From assembly GCA_023423895.1 (NCBI GenBank), contig JAFAER010000243.1, positions 1 through 54,385 on the forward strand: DNA of 54,385 nucleotides. Reading direction: 5' to 3'. Shown one piece after another: positions 25,171 through 34,423 of the stretch. The notes beneath the pieces are model-generated. The model had not been told where the DNA came from, ran no database searches, and saw nothing but the letters and a program-made list of their open reading frames with translations. The translations under genes and the position numbers were made by a program. Positions within the stretch are counted from its first letter, which is position 1. The number at the start of each line of letters is the position of its first letter. The DNA is from Pseudomonadota bacterium (GTDB lineage Bacteria; Myxococcota_A; Polyangia; Polyangiales; Polyangiaceae).

Positions 25171-25923
25171 GTGGTGAAGCTCCTCGCGCATGTAGGCCTC
25201 TGCATCGTGGCGACCGTGAGCGCGATCGGCTGCAGCGACGTGCCGTCGAGCGAGATGCGGCTCCGCCCGACGTCCTCCTCGTCGTCCGCAGCGGACGCGA
25301 TGACGGGACGCGTCTCCGGGACGGGGGCGAGCGGGCTCCGCGTCCGCGAGCGGCCGACGACGGCCTCGGCGCAGATCGGGACGCTCGCCGAGGGCGAGGT
25401 CGTCACGATCACGTGTCAGATCGCGGGTGAGACGATCGACGGCAACGCGCTCTGGAACTACGTCGCGGCCGAGGGCGGGTACGTCGCCGACGCGTTCATC
25501 GACCTGGACGGCGACGCCAAGAGCCTTCCTCGCTGCGGCGCGACGCCCGATCCCGTCCCGACCGACGGACCCGTCGTCGATATCGAAGGACCGCCGGTGC
25601 AACCGCACGTCCAGCACTTCGCGAACGAGGCGTGCAAGCTCGTGCAGGCGTGCCGGGCGACGACGCGCGAGGGGCATCAGCCGAGCGCCGATCTCGCGCT
25701 CGACCTTCCGACGGGCGAGGCGTACGGCAAGCTGCCGACGGACAACCATGCCTTCGGGGATCGCCTGGCCGACTTCGGCGTATCGAACCTGGCGAAGTAC
25801 CGCATCGAGTACGTGATCTATCGCCAGCGCATCAACTTCGGCGACGGCTGGGAGCCGATGGAAGATCGCGGCGACATCACCGCGAATCACATGGACCACG
25901 TCCATGTCAGCTTCTTGCCCTAG
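25171..25923 (+). CDS. Lipoprotein with SH3b and VldE/ARB-07466-like domain
   Basis: A GTG at 25171 (or 25174) gives a 250-residue lipoprotein (signal ending HVGLCIVATVSAIGC). Residues about 50-110 form a bacterial SH3 fold (GLRVRERPTTASAQIGTLAEG), used elsewhere to bind peptidoglycan. The C-terminal about 100 residues (LPTDNHAFGDRLADFGVSN, then YRIEYVIYRQRINFGDGW, then ITANHMDHVHVSF) match the domain found at the C-terminus of mycobacterial and actinobacterial cell-wall proteins (ARB-07466-like). A catalytic role in the wall is likely by location, but the reaction is unsettled. A GTG at 25114 is an alternative start, though it would put the signal peptide internal. Confidence 0.75.
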   Translation: MVKLLAHVGLCIVATVSAIGCSDVPSSEMRLRPTSSSSSAADAMTGRVSGTGASGLRVRERPTTASAQIGTLAEGEVVTITCQIAGETIDGNALWNYVAAEGGYVADAFIDLDGDAKSLPRCGATPDPVPTDGPVVDIEGPPVQPHVQHFANEACKLVQACRATTREGHQPSADLALDLPTGEAYGKLPTDNHAFGDRLADFGVSNLAKYRIEYVIYRQRINFGDGWEPMEDRGDITANHMDHVHVSFLP

Positions 25924-25950
25924 TCGGCGACGCGTCGGCTGACCTCCATC

Positions 25951-26082
25951 ATGGGAGAGCCAGCGCGGACGGCCACGTTCTGCTGGTGGACGCCGCTCGG
26001 CGCCAAGCGCGTCGGCATCCGCGCAACCGCGGAGCAGCGCGTCCGCGCGGTCGTCCGCCTCACAGGATCAGCGGCTGCATGA
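25951..26082 (+). CDS. Possible 43-residue peptide coupled to the next gene
   Basis: This short frame (MGEPARTATFCWWTPLGAKR onward) has the GC-rich third positions of local genes, and its TGA overlaps the ATG of the next gene as ATGA at 26079-26082. It lies in the same frame as the upstream SH3b gene, 27 bases past its stop codon, so it could also be read-through debris. Evidence is weak. Confidence 0.3.
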   Translation: MGEPARTATFCWWTPLGAKRVGIRATAEQRVRAVVRLTGSAAA

Positions 26083-26411
26083 AGGGGCGTGTGCCCGAAC
26101 TGCTCGTGAAAGATCCCAGTGCCGTCCTCGAGCTGCTCCGGAGCCAGGGGGCACAGTGTGGCGTCGGCAGCACGCCCGGTGAGCTCTCGTCGTGTCCTCC
26201 GGAGAGGCACTGCGTGGTGCCCGGCGGGGAGCTCTGCGTGTACGGATCGCGTGAGCTCGGACTCATGACGGAGCTCACGCGAGAAGAGGTGTGTGGGCCG
26301 ATCCCGCAGCCGCGGGGCGCATCGATGGAGCTCGGGGTCGGCGTCACATTGGCCGCGGTTCTCGGGCTCGCGTTCGTGGGAGCCGGACGGGCGCGCGCGC
26401 GAGCGCGATGA
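26079..26411 (+). CDS. Small Cys-rich protein with C-terminal TM and Arg tail
   Basis: The 110-residue protein has a basic start (MKGRVPELLVKDPSAVLELL), a core with four cysteines close together (AQCGVGSTPGELSSCPPERH and CVVPGGELC) and another in EEVCGPIPQP. A C-terminal hydrophobic helix (MELGVGVTLAAVLGLAFVGA) ends in RARARAR. The layout (Cys, linker, TM helix, Arg cluster) resembles MYXO-CTERM sorting tails but is not a clear match. There is no N-terminal signal, so a tail-anchored protein is also possible. Start by ATGA overlap with the short frame upstream. It is convergent with the thiolase 15 bases away. Confidence 0.5.
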   Translation: MKGRVPELLVKDPSAVLELLRSQGAQCGVGSTPGELSSCPPERHCVVPGGELCVYGSRELGLMTELTREEVCGPIPQPRGASMELGVGVTLAAVLGLAFVGAGRARARAR

Positions 26412-26426
26412 CGCCGACCTCGCGCC

Positions 26427-27662
<1,236 letters not shown>

Positions 27663-27683
27663 GGTCTCTCCTTCGGCTTACGT

Positions 27684-27705
27684 TCATCATATGATGATTG
27701 TCATA
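27684..27705. promoter_or_regulatory. Palindromic operator candidate upstream of the thiolase
   Basis: The perfect 14-bp palindrome TCATCATATGATGA (27684-27697) is followed by TATGA-N6-TCATA (27690-27705). Both are AT-rich islands in GC-rich DNA, 22 bases before the thiolase start. Position and symmetry suggest a repressor site (TetR/FadR class) and perhaps the -10 region. No regulator gene is adjacent. Confidence 0.4.
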
Positions 27706-27860
27706 CAAAGGGTCAAGGGCCCTCGTTGCCGCTCGCCGGGCGGCCGCGCGGGCGCGGCCCGGGCCAAGGACGCCGAGCCCTGTCACCCGGACGAGTGACG
27801 TCGCGGGATTTTCGTCGATTTGGTGATGAATCGGCCGTGCCAGCCGCCTTTACAGGATCG

Positions 27861-29261
27861 ATGCGAACCGCGTTTCTTGGGCGTCTTGGCTTTCTCACCG
27901 CAGCTGGGGGGTTGTGTGCCGTCCTTGCGTGCTCGAAGGACTCGGGCTCCCACGCGGAGGGGCCGCCTCCCGTGACCATTCCCGACGGGGGCGTGGCATC
28001 TCCGCCTGAGCTCGACCCCTACGTCCAGAAGCTCGCTGAGCGATGTGAGACGATCACCGACGATTCGACGACCGAGGACAGCCTCCGGGAGGCCCGCGAG
28101 GCGTACAAGCGAGGCGAGACGGACATCGCGCTCTCGACGAAGGGGTGCACGCGACTCTTCGTCCAGAAGAGCGGCGACGTCGAGACGTTCTCGGCAGTGA
28201 TGTCGCCTCCGTTCGGGGTGAGGGTCGACATGACGACGTACGAGGTGAAGCGCACCGCCGCGATGATCACCTGGTCCGTCGGGGCCGACGGCAAGAAGGA
28301 AGTCCGAGGCGATCTGGACGCCGACGGGTTCGCCGAGCTCAAGGAGACGGTCATCCCGAACACCTCCGTCGTGACCGAACGTCTCGAACAGAACGGCGAC
28401 GTGGTCGAGCGCACGACGGCGAAGGTCGGCGAGGGCGGGCTTCGCCTCGACGTCACCGAGGAGTCGTCGGAGGACGGCGAGCTGGCCGTCAGCGCCAAGT
28501 ACCAGACGGCCAGAGTGGCTCAGAAGTGCACGACCGACCCGCCGCCCGGAACACCTCCGCCTCCGTCCGATCCGCCGAAGCCGGCGTCTCCGTTCCCGCC
28601 GTCGCCGCACGAGGTGCAGTGCACGCCGGAGCAGCTCCGGCAGCTGGAGTCGCTGCTCGTGAAGGCGACCCAGACCGGCTCGGAGTGCATGGAGGGCACG
28701 GGGATGCTGGACATTCGCTTCCGTCTGCTGCGCCAGATGGCGACGACGAGCTTCGACTTCAAGTGCACCGACGACAACTCGTTCGTCGCGGCGAACGACG
28801 GCGGCTACGGCAACGTCTTCCCGGGCCGGGCTCTGCTCTGGATCAATCCGATCCTCTTCACCGCCGTCGAGGGCGAGCAGACCGCCACGCTCTACCACGA
28901 GCTGATGCACTTCTTCTCCGGCCACGACCACGACATCGAGGCGCTCGCCGATCTGTCGACGAACCTCGCCTACACCGATCGCGTCTACGCGTGCGAGCAG
29001 CTCTGCTTCTCCAAGAAGGCGAACCGGTGCCACCTCGCGGCCTGCAAGAAGAAGAAGGTCTGCGAGGTCGACTCTTACGCGTTCGAGAAGAAGACCGGTA
29101 AGACGCTGGAGACCTGTTACAGCGGTCACCAGGTCGGTGCGCTCTGCCGCAAGGGCCCGGGCCAGCGTCAGTGGTGCACGACCAAGTCGGAGTGCGACGC
29201 CGCCTGCGGCGGGCAAGAGTGCGAGAGCAAGTCGATCTCCTGCGACGACAACTGTCGATGA
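27861..29261 (+). CDS. HExxH zinc metalloprotease lipoprotein
   Basis: The 466-residue lipoprotein (signal MRTAFLGRLGFLTAAGGLCA, acceptor Cys in LAC) has a zinc-binding HELMH (H346, E347, H350) followed by FFSGHDHDIEALAD, where a second His may be the third ligand. The first half is Glu/Thr-rich with a Pro-rich linker (PPPGTPPPPSDPPKPASPFP). The last about 80 residues contain about a dozen cysteines (CKKKKVCEVD, CGGQECESKS, CDDNC), so a disulfide-stabilised tail. No known family is recognised beyond the gluzincin-like motif. The stop codon overlaps the next start as ATGA, so this gene is translationally coupled to the O-antigen-ligase-like gene. Confidence 0.65.
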   Translation: MRTAFLGRLGFLTAAGGLCAVLACSKDSGSHAEGPPPVTIPDGGVASPPELDPYVQKLAERCETITDDSTTEDSLREAREAYKRGETDIALSTKGCTRLFVQKSGDVETFSAVMSPPFGVRVDMTTYEVKRTAAMITWSVGADGKKEVRGDLDADGFAELKETVIPNTSVVTERLEQNGDVVERTTAKVGEGGLRLDVTEESSEDGELAVSAKYQTARVAQKCTTDPPPGTPPPPSDPPKPASPFPPSPHEVQCTPEQLRQLESLLVKATQTGSECMEGTGMLDIRFRLLRQMATTSFDFKCTDDNSFVAANDGGYGNVFPGRALLWINPILFTAVEGEQTATLYHELMHFFSGHDHDIEALADLSTNLAYTDRVYACEQLCFSKKANRCHLAACKKKKVCEVDSYAFEKKTGKTLETCYSGHQVGALCRKGPGQRQWCTTKSECDAACGGQECESKSISCDDNCR

Positions 29262-30838
29262 TCGCGCTCGCGGGGCCGCTGCTCCTCGTCGCGCTCGTGT
29301 GCGCGCGCGTCGACGCTCGTTCGACGACGTCGCCGCATGCACACGTGTTCCTCGCGCAGGAGCTCGTCCTCGTCGCCGGCGCCGCGCTCGTCGCAGGAGG
29401 GGCCGTCATCGCGAAGCTACGGGTGCGTCGCGATGCGATCACGCTTGCCGTCGCTTCGCTTGCCGCGCTCGAGATCGCATCCCTCGCGGGCGCGCGTGAC
29501 CCCTGGCTCGCGCTGCGCTCCGCGAGCGTCTGGCTCTCCGGTCTGGCCCTGTTCGTCGTGGCGCGTTCGCTGGATCGTCAGCGACGTGACGCGGCGATCG
29601 CGGCGTTGCTCGTTCCGCTCACTGTCGTCGCCGGCTCCGTCGTCCTCGAAGCGCTCGGTCACGTCCACCTCTCCGCGCGCCATCATGCGCCCGGCGGTCT
29701 TCTCGGGGAGCGCAACGTTGCCGGAGAGCTCCTCGTCGCGGGCGCTCCCGCGATCGCGTACACATGCCTCGCCGACGGCCGGGCGTGGCGCCGGCGCGTC
29801 GCGCACGGGGTCCTGGCGCTCGCCGCGTGTGCCCTCGTCTTGACGCGGACGCGAAGCGCCTGGCTTGCAGCGCTCGTCGTCTCCGGCCTCCTCGTGGTCG
29901 TCACGACGATGCGTGCCGTTCGTGCCGCGCGCGCGGGCCACGGAGACGTCGCGATGCGCGGGCGCTTCGCGCGGCTCGTCGGCGCCGGCGTCCTCGGCGT
30001 CGCGATCGCGCTCTTGCTGCCGACGACGCTCCGCTGGCGGAGCGCCCACCCGTATCGGGACTCGCTCATGCACCTGGTCGACCGGTCCACGCCTAGCGCT
30101 TCGGGGCGCCTCGTGCAGTACGCGACCACGTGGCGGATGGCGACGGCGAACCCGGCGCTTGGCGTGGGGCCCGGCAACTGGGCGGCGCAATACGTCTCGT
30201 ACGCGGAACGAGGCGACCGCACCATCCGCGGCGGTCTATCGCCGGTGAATCGGCTTCCGAACAGCGATCTGCTCGGCTTCGCGGCAGAGCGAGGGCTCAT
30301 CGCGCTTGCGGTGCTCGGGTACCTCGGGCTGCTCGTGGCGCGTCGAGGCGGGCCGTCGGGATCGCTCCGTACGCTTCGGCAGGCAACGCTGCTGGCCGTC
30401 GCGATCATGGCTGCGCTCGACGCCGTCCTCCAGACGCCGGCGGCGCTTCTCCTCGTCGCATGGGTCCTGGGAACGTGCTCGGCGAGCAACGTTCGCGAAC
30501 GAGCCGCGAGTGCGCCGTCCGCGAACATCGAGCCGCGGTGGTCGCGCCTCGCGCTGGCGTCGTTCGCCCTCGTGTTCGCCGCCGCTTCCGTGCCCGCAGC
30601 GACGCGTATCGCGTCGCTGAAGCTCGCGTCCCGGGCGCGCGGCAGCGACGACCTCGATCGTGCGGCCCGCCTCGACCCCGGCGATGTCGGTCTTCGCCTC
30701 TCGGCGGCCGAGAGCTGGATCGCGGACGGTCGCTGCGATCGCGCGAGGAGTCATCTCGACGCCGTGACGCGGTTCTCGCCGGCCTCTCCGGCGCTCGGCG
30801 AGCTGACGGAACGGTGCGCGACGCTTTCGAGTCGGTGA
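29258..30838 (+). CDS. O-antigen ligase-like (Wzy_C) membrane protein
   Basis: This 526-residue polytopic protein has about 11-12 hydrophobic helices. The Wzy_C/O-antigen-ligase signature lies in the periplasmic loop: LGERNVAGELLVAGAPAIAY, RTRSAWLA, and then GVGPGNWAAQYVSYAERG with LPNSDLLGFAAERGL. Such enzymes polymerise or transfer surface polysaccharide from an undecaprenyl carrier. The C-terminus after about residue 450 is soluble and repeat-like (RLSAAESWIADGRCDRARSH), perhaps a TPR. The ATG at 29258 overlaps the stop of the metalloprotease lipoprotein as ATGA. It ends 3 bases before the convergent PhoX gene. Confidence 0.8.
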   Translation: MIALAGPLLLVALVCARVDARSTTSPHAHVFLAQELVLVAGAALVAGGAVIAKLRVRRDAITLAVASLAALEIASLAGARDPWLALRSASVWLSGLALFVVARSLDRQRRDAAIAALLVPLTVVAGSVVLEALGHVHLSARHHAPGGLLGERNVAGELLVAGAPAIAYTCLADGRAWRRRVAHGVLALAACALVLTRTRSAWLAALVVSGLLVVVTTMRAVRAARAGHGDVAMRGRFARLVGAGVLGVAIALLLPTTLRWRSAHPYRDSLMHLVDRSTPSASGRLVQYATTWRMATANPALGVGPGNWAAQYVSYAERGDRTIRGGLSPVNRLPNSDLLGFAAERGLIALAVLGYLGLLVARRGGPSGSLRTLRQATLLAVAIMAALDAVLQTPAALLLVAWVLGTCSASNVRERAASAPSANIEPRWSRLALASFALVFAAASVPAATRIASLKLASRARGSDDLDRAARLDPGDVGLRLSAAESWIADGRCDRARSHLDAVTRFSPASPALGELTERCATLSSR

Positions 30839-30841
30839 CCG

Positions 30842-32104
30842 TCACGCCGGAGCGTGGAACGGTCCGGTGATCTCGAACGTCGTGCCCCTTCGCGGGCCGC
30901 GCTGCGAGCTGAAGTACAGGCGCGTGCCCGACGGATCGAACGCCGGCCCGGTGATCTCGCTGTCCGGGTAGTCGACGAGCTGCACGAGCGGCTTGAGCTC
31001 GCCCGTGGGGAGGATGGCGACGACCTGCATGTCGCCGCCGTCCTCGGCGACGAGCACGTCGCCCGATGCGGAGACCGTGATGTTGTCGACGCCCCTCAGG
31101 ATCGGGTCGGGCGCGGTCGTCGCGTCGTAGAGGACGGAGACGGTCTCGGTCCGGGTGTCGTACGCGCGAACGCGATTGTCGCCCTTCGTCGTGAAGTACA
31201 CCACGCCGTCGTGCCACCAGATGCCCTCGCCGCCATCGAAGTGCGTCGCCGCCGCGACCTGCTCGCGCGTAGGGACATCGCCCTCGAAGGCGGGATCGGG
31301 CAGGACGTGCCACGTGACCTTGCCGTCGGCGGCGACCGCGGCGACCTCGAGCCTGCCCGACGCGAGGCTCGCGAAGCCATGGCTTCCGAGGCCGTCGGGA
31401 ACGAACCGGTACAGACAACCGTCCGGCTCGTCCTCGGTCAGGTACACGCGGTGCTGGATCGGATCGACCGTCGCCGCTTCGTGCCTGAACGTTCCGAGTG
31501 CCGGGCGCACGAGGGCTTTCCGCTCGCCCCGCGGGTCGCATTCATGGACGCGCCCTCGTTCGATCTCTTCACACGACAGCCAGGTGTTCCACGGCGTCGG
31601 CCCGCCGGCGCAGTTCACGTTCGTTCCCTCGAGGATCCGGTACGCATCGACGAGCGCGCCGCTCACATCGAAGCGAAGCGCGCCGACGCCTCCCACGAGC
31701 GGAAGCTCCGAGTTCGAGACGTAGATCCACCCTCCGTCGTCCAGGGGGAACGTCGCGCCTCCGTCGGGTGCGCTGTGATAGACGAGGTCCCTGCCTTTGA
31801 TCGCCGGCTCGCCCGACTTGCCGACGATCCGCGCGGTGAAGCCCTCGGCGACGCGGACGCCATTCGCGTCAGGCTCGCCGAGCGGACCGATGCTGGCGAT
31901 CGTCGAGACGAGCTTCGGCCGCGCGATCGTGACGGCGTAGCCGAGCTCCTCCTCGGCGCCGATCGCGGCGCCGGGCCCGCCTGCGGCTGCAGCAGGTGTC
32001 TTCGAGCACGCAAGGAGCGAGCGGCTCAGCACCATGGCGAGACCCGCAAGCCCGCCCTGGAGGACCGCACGCCGGTTCAACTGCGACCGGTCGCTGAAGA
32101 CCAT
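30842..32104 (-). CDS. PhoX-family (DUF839) protein with Tat signal
   Basis: This 420-residue protein begins with a Tat-type signal (RSQLNRRAVLQGGLAGLAMV), with a lipobox-like LLAC after it. The rest matches the PhoX/DUF839 beta-propeller: NTWLSCEE, GRVHECDP, FRHEAATVDP and YLTEDEPDGCLYRFVPD, with acidic residues for calcium/iron. PhoX proteins are alkaline phosphatases of the periplasm; many DUF839 proteins lack proven activity, so I would not infer phosphatase without testing. I chose the ATG at 32104; a GTG two codons earlier is possible. It is divergent from a small hypothetical gene. Confidence 0.85.
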   Translation of the reverse strand: MVFSDRSQLNRRAVLQGGLAGLAMVLSRSLLACSKTPAAAAGGPGAAIGAEEELGYAVTIARPKLVSTIASIGPLGEPDANGVRVAEGFTARIVGKSGEPAIKGRDLVYHSAPDGGATFPLDDGGWIYVSNSELPLVGGVGALRFDVSGALVDAYRILEGTNVNCAGGPTPWNTWLSCEEIERGRVHECDPRGERKALVRPALGTFRHEAATVDPIQHRVYLTEDEPDGCLYRFVPDGLGSHGFASLASGRLEVAAVAADGKVTWHVLPDPAFEGDVPTREQVAAATHFDGGEGIWWHDGVVYFTTKGDNRVRAYDTRTETVSVLYDATTAPDPILRGVDNITVSASGDVLVAEDGGDMQVVAILPTGELKPLVQLVDYPDSEITGPAFDPSGTRLYFSSQRGPRRGTTFEITGPFHAPA

Positions 32105-32224
32105 GAGCACTCACATGCCACAAATGGCGCTGGATACGAAATCGTGCGGGTGACCCGCCCGAAGCGGCCTTGACCGGCTCTCACCGCGAGATGGGTGAGC
32201 ACAGGAGGAAACGGCGGCGCTATC

Positions 32225-32710
32225 ATGGATCCCGTCATGCCCGGACCGAGCTCGGGAGCACATCGCTATCTCATCGAGAACCGGGTGGGGCGCCTCGTCG
32301 AAGCGCGGGTGTTCGAGCTCCGCACGCGGGAAGACGTCGACGACTACTCACGCGATCTCGGCATCCAGGTCATGCGGATGCCTCGCGCCGTGCGCCCGAT
32401 CCTCTGCGCCGACCACCGCCCGGTCGCGGTCTATGCGCAGCCCGCCGCCGACCGCCTCATCGAGCTGTTCACGCACATGAACACGCGGCTCGAGCGCGTG
32501 GCGGTCGTCGTCGCGCGGTCGAACGCGACACTCGCGATGCAACTCCAGCGCATCGTTCGTGAGGCGGCGTACAACGCACGGCGCGTCGTCCACGACGTCG
32601 AAGACGCTCATGCGCACCTCGCGCCAGTGCTTGCTCCCGACGAGCTCGCCCGGATGCGCGAGTTCCTGGGCGAGTTCAGCGGGCCTTCTTCGTCGCGCTG
32701 GCTGGCCTGA
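32225..32710 (+). CDS. Hypothetical STAS/SEC14-like protein
   Basis: This 161-residue protein has a mixed alpha/beta pattern: RYLIENRVGRLVEARVFELR, then PRAVRPILCADHRPVAVY, then AADRLIELFTHMNTRLERVA and AVVVARSNATLAMQLQRIVR. The order resembles the small STAS/SEC14-like proteins that occur in many myxobacterial genomes, but no motif is diagnostic. The ATG at 32225 is preceded by GGCGCTATC without a strong ribosome-binding site. The next gene, a TPR protein, begins 160 bases downstream. Confidence 0.55.
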   Translation: MDPVMPGPSSGAHRYLIENRVGRLVEARVFELRTREDVDDYSRDLGIQVMRMPRAVRPILCADHRPVAVYAQPAADRLIELFTHMNTRLERVAVVVARSNATLAMQLQRIVREAAYNARRVVHDVEDAHAHLAPVLAPDELARMREFLGEFSGPSSSRWLA

Positions 32711-32870
32711 CGGCGGCGCTGCATCGCGCCGGCCCCGCCCGCCGGCGTCACGACGCAGCGAGCGCACGGCACGCGGGTGGCGTCTCGACGCGCCGCGGTC
32801 ATGGTCGCGCGTGGCACTGGCGATGCACACCGGGCGCTGCCGACGAACCGCCGGACGAGAGGAGAATGTC

Positions 32871-33770
32871 ATGACCCCAGTCACGGTCGCATTCGGAGCG
32901 ACGGTCGCGTTGACCTGCTTTGTCTCGGTTGCTTGTGCCCGCCGAGCGCCGTCCGCGCAGCGCACGACGATCACGAGCGCCGAGATGCAGAACGGCTATC
33001 GCGAGGCGGAGGTCGCAGCCGAAGAGCTCGCGCTCGGCAAATACGCGGAGGCGCTCGCTCGTGCGGACAGCGCGCTGAGCCTCGCTCCGAACAACCCGTT
33101 CGCGCAGTACCAGCGGGCCGCGGCGCTCCATCATCTGGGCCGTCTCGAAGCGGCGGTCGTGGCCTACCATCAGGCGGCGCTGAACTTCGGTCAGGACGTC
33201 CACGGCAAGTCGCTCGCGCTCTACGGTCGCGCGCGGGCGCTCGACGACATGGGGCAGTGCGAGGAGGCGAAGCGGGCCTACGGGCAGTACGCCGGGCTCG
33301 TGCGTTCGAAAGATCCGGCAGGCGCCGATATGGCCGTGGCTTATGGAGAGGCCTGCCGTGTTCCGCCTCCGCCGGTGTCGACCGAAGGGCCGCTGCTTTC
33401 GGAGATGACCCGGGCGCTGGCCGACGGCAAATACGAGCAGGTCCTCGAGATCGAACGCAAGGTGCCGCGTTCGGCGACGGCAAGCCCATGGGTCGACTAC
33501 AACCTCGGCTCCGCGCTTCTCGGCCTCGGCCGCACGGACGAAGCGATCGCTGCCTTTTCGCGCGCCGAGCGTGGCTTCAACGACCGCGACCCGTGGGCAC
33601 ACGGCGTCGCGATCTTCGGCCGAGCCCGCGCGCTCGAGTCCGCCGGTCGCTGCCGTGAAGCGGAGCAGGCGATCGAGGACTACGCGCGCGTCGTCGGCGC
33701 ACGCGATCCCGGATCGATCCGCGTCGCGACGGCGTACACGAGCCGGTGTCAACAGCACCCGGAGCGGTGA
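32871..33770 (+). CDS. TPR-repeat lipoprotein
   Basis: This 299-residue protein has a signal peptide (TPVTVAFGATVALTCFVSVAC) ending in a possible lipobox Cys. It then has two blocks of tetratricopeptide repeats: ALGKYAEALARADSALSLAPNNP, LHHLGRLEAAVVAYHQAAL, DDMGQCEEAKRAYGQYAGLV and GLGRTDEAIAAFSRAERGF, ESAGRCREAEQAIEDYARVV. TPR arrays mediate protein contacts, so it is likely a scaffold in the envelope. A strong ribosome-binding site (GAGAGGAGAATGTC) precedes the ATG. The 3' end overlaps the convergent membrane-protein gene by 194 bases. Confidence 0.75.
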   Translation: MTPVTVAFGATVALTCFVSVACARRAPSAQRTTITSAEMQNGYREAEVAAEELALGKYAEALARADSALSLAPNNPFAQYQRAAALHHLGRLEAAVVAYHQAALNFGQDVHGKSLALYGRARALDDMGQCEEAKRAYGQYAGLVRSKDPAGADMAVAYGEACRVPPPPVSTEGPLLSEMTRALADGKYEQVLEIERKVPRSATASPWVDYNLGSALLGLGRTDEAIAAFSRAERGFNDRDPWAHGVAIFGRARALESAGRCREAEQAIEDYARVVGARDPGSIRVATAYTSRCQQHPER

Positions 33771-34341
33771 CGGCTGCGCTCGTCGGTGAACCGCCAAGCG
33801 CCGGCCGCGCATGGACGATCCGCCCTCTCGGGCGCGTCACGCTGGTGGCGATGAATGCCACGAGAAGGAGGAGCGAGAGCAGCGCGTCGACGAGCGCGAG
33901 GGTGAAGAGGAGCCGGCTCGCCTCTGCCGAACGCAGCTCCACCTTCGAGGCTCCGTCGACCCACCCGCCAACGAGGCTCCAGCTCGAGACTCCCCACGCG
34001 GCGCCGGCACACGCTGCAACGAGCACTCCCATCCGGCGCGCGCGGAGTGAAGCGTGCGTCGCCGGCAACGTGACGAGGTCGACGAGCAAGGCGGCGGCGA
34101 GCGCAGCGGTCACGGCAACGAGCACAGTCGTGCTCACGACCGCCCAGAGGCGATCGCCGAAGCCGACCTCGTCGAGCCACAAGATGGCTCCCTGCGCGCC
34201 GAACAGGCCGAAGACGATCAACGTGACGGTCGCGACGCCGAGCCCGACCGCCATCGCCAGCCAGCTTCCGCGGCGCAGTCCGCGCGCGATGATGAAGACG
34301 ACGACGAGCGCGAGGAGCACGAGCAACGCGAGCCCGTACAT
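33577..34341 (-). CDS. Membrane protein overlapping the TPR gene
   Basis: The 254-residue frame holds five or six hydrophobic helices in its first 180 residues (YGLALLVLLALVVVFIIARG, LAMAVGLGVATVTLIVFGLF, VVSTTVLVAVTAALAAALLV, MGVLVAACAGAAWGVSSWSL and FTLALVDALLSLLLLVAFI). The last about 65 residues are Arg/Ser-rich and lie antisense to the TPR gene, which has the better coding signal there. The true end is therefore uncertain: the tail may be translated, or a frameshift may hide an earlier stop. ATG at 34341 chosen because the frame upstream is Arg-rich. Function unknown. Confidence 0.55.
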   Translation of the reverse strand: MYGLALLVLLALVVVFIIARGLRRGSWLAMAVGLGVATVTLIVFGLFGAQGAILWLDEVGFGDRLWAVVSTTVLVAVTAALAAALLVDLVTLPATHASLRARRMGVLVAACAGAAWGVSSWSLVGGWVDGASKVELRSAEASRLLFTLALVDALLSLLLLVAFIATSVTRPRGRIVHARPALGGSPTSAAVTAPGAVDTGSCTPSRRGSIRDRVRRRRARSPRSPAPLHGSDRRTRARGLGRRSRRRVPTGRGR

Positions 34342-34423
34342 GCTTCGGAAATGAGCGTGCAGCGCGTGTGCCACGCTGGCTCTCGGACGAGCCCGCGTGG
34401 GGACTCGATGGTATGCTCGAGCC

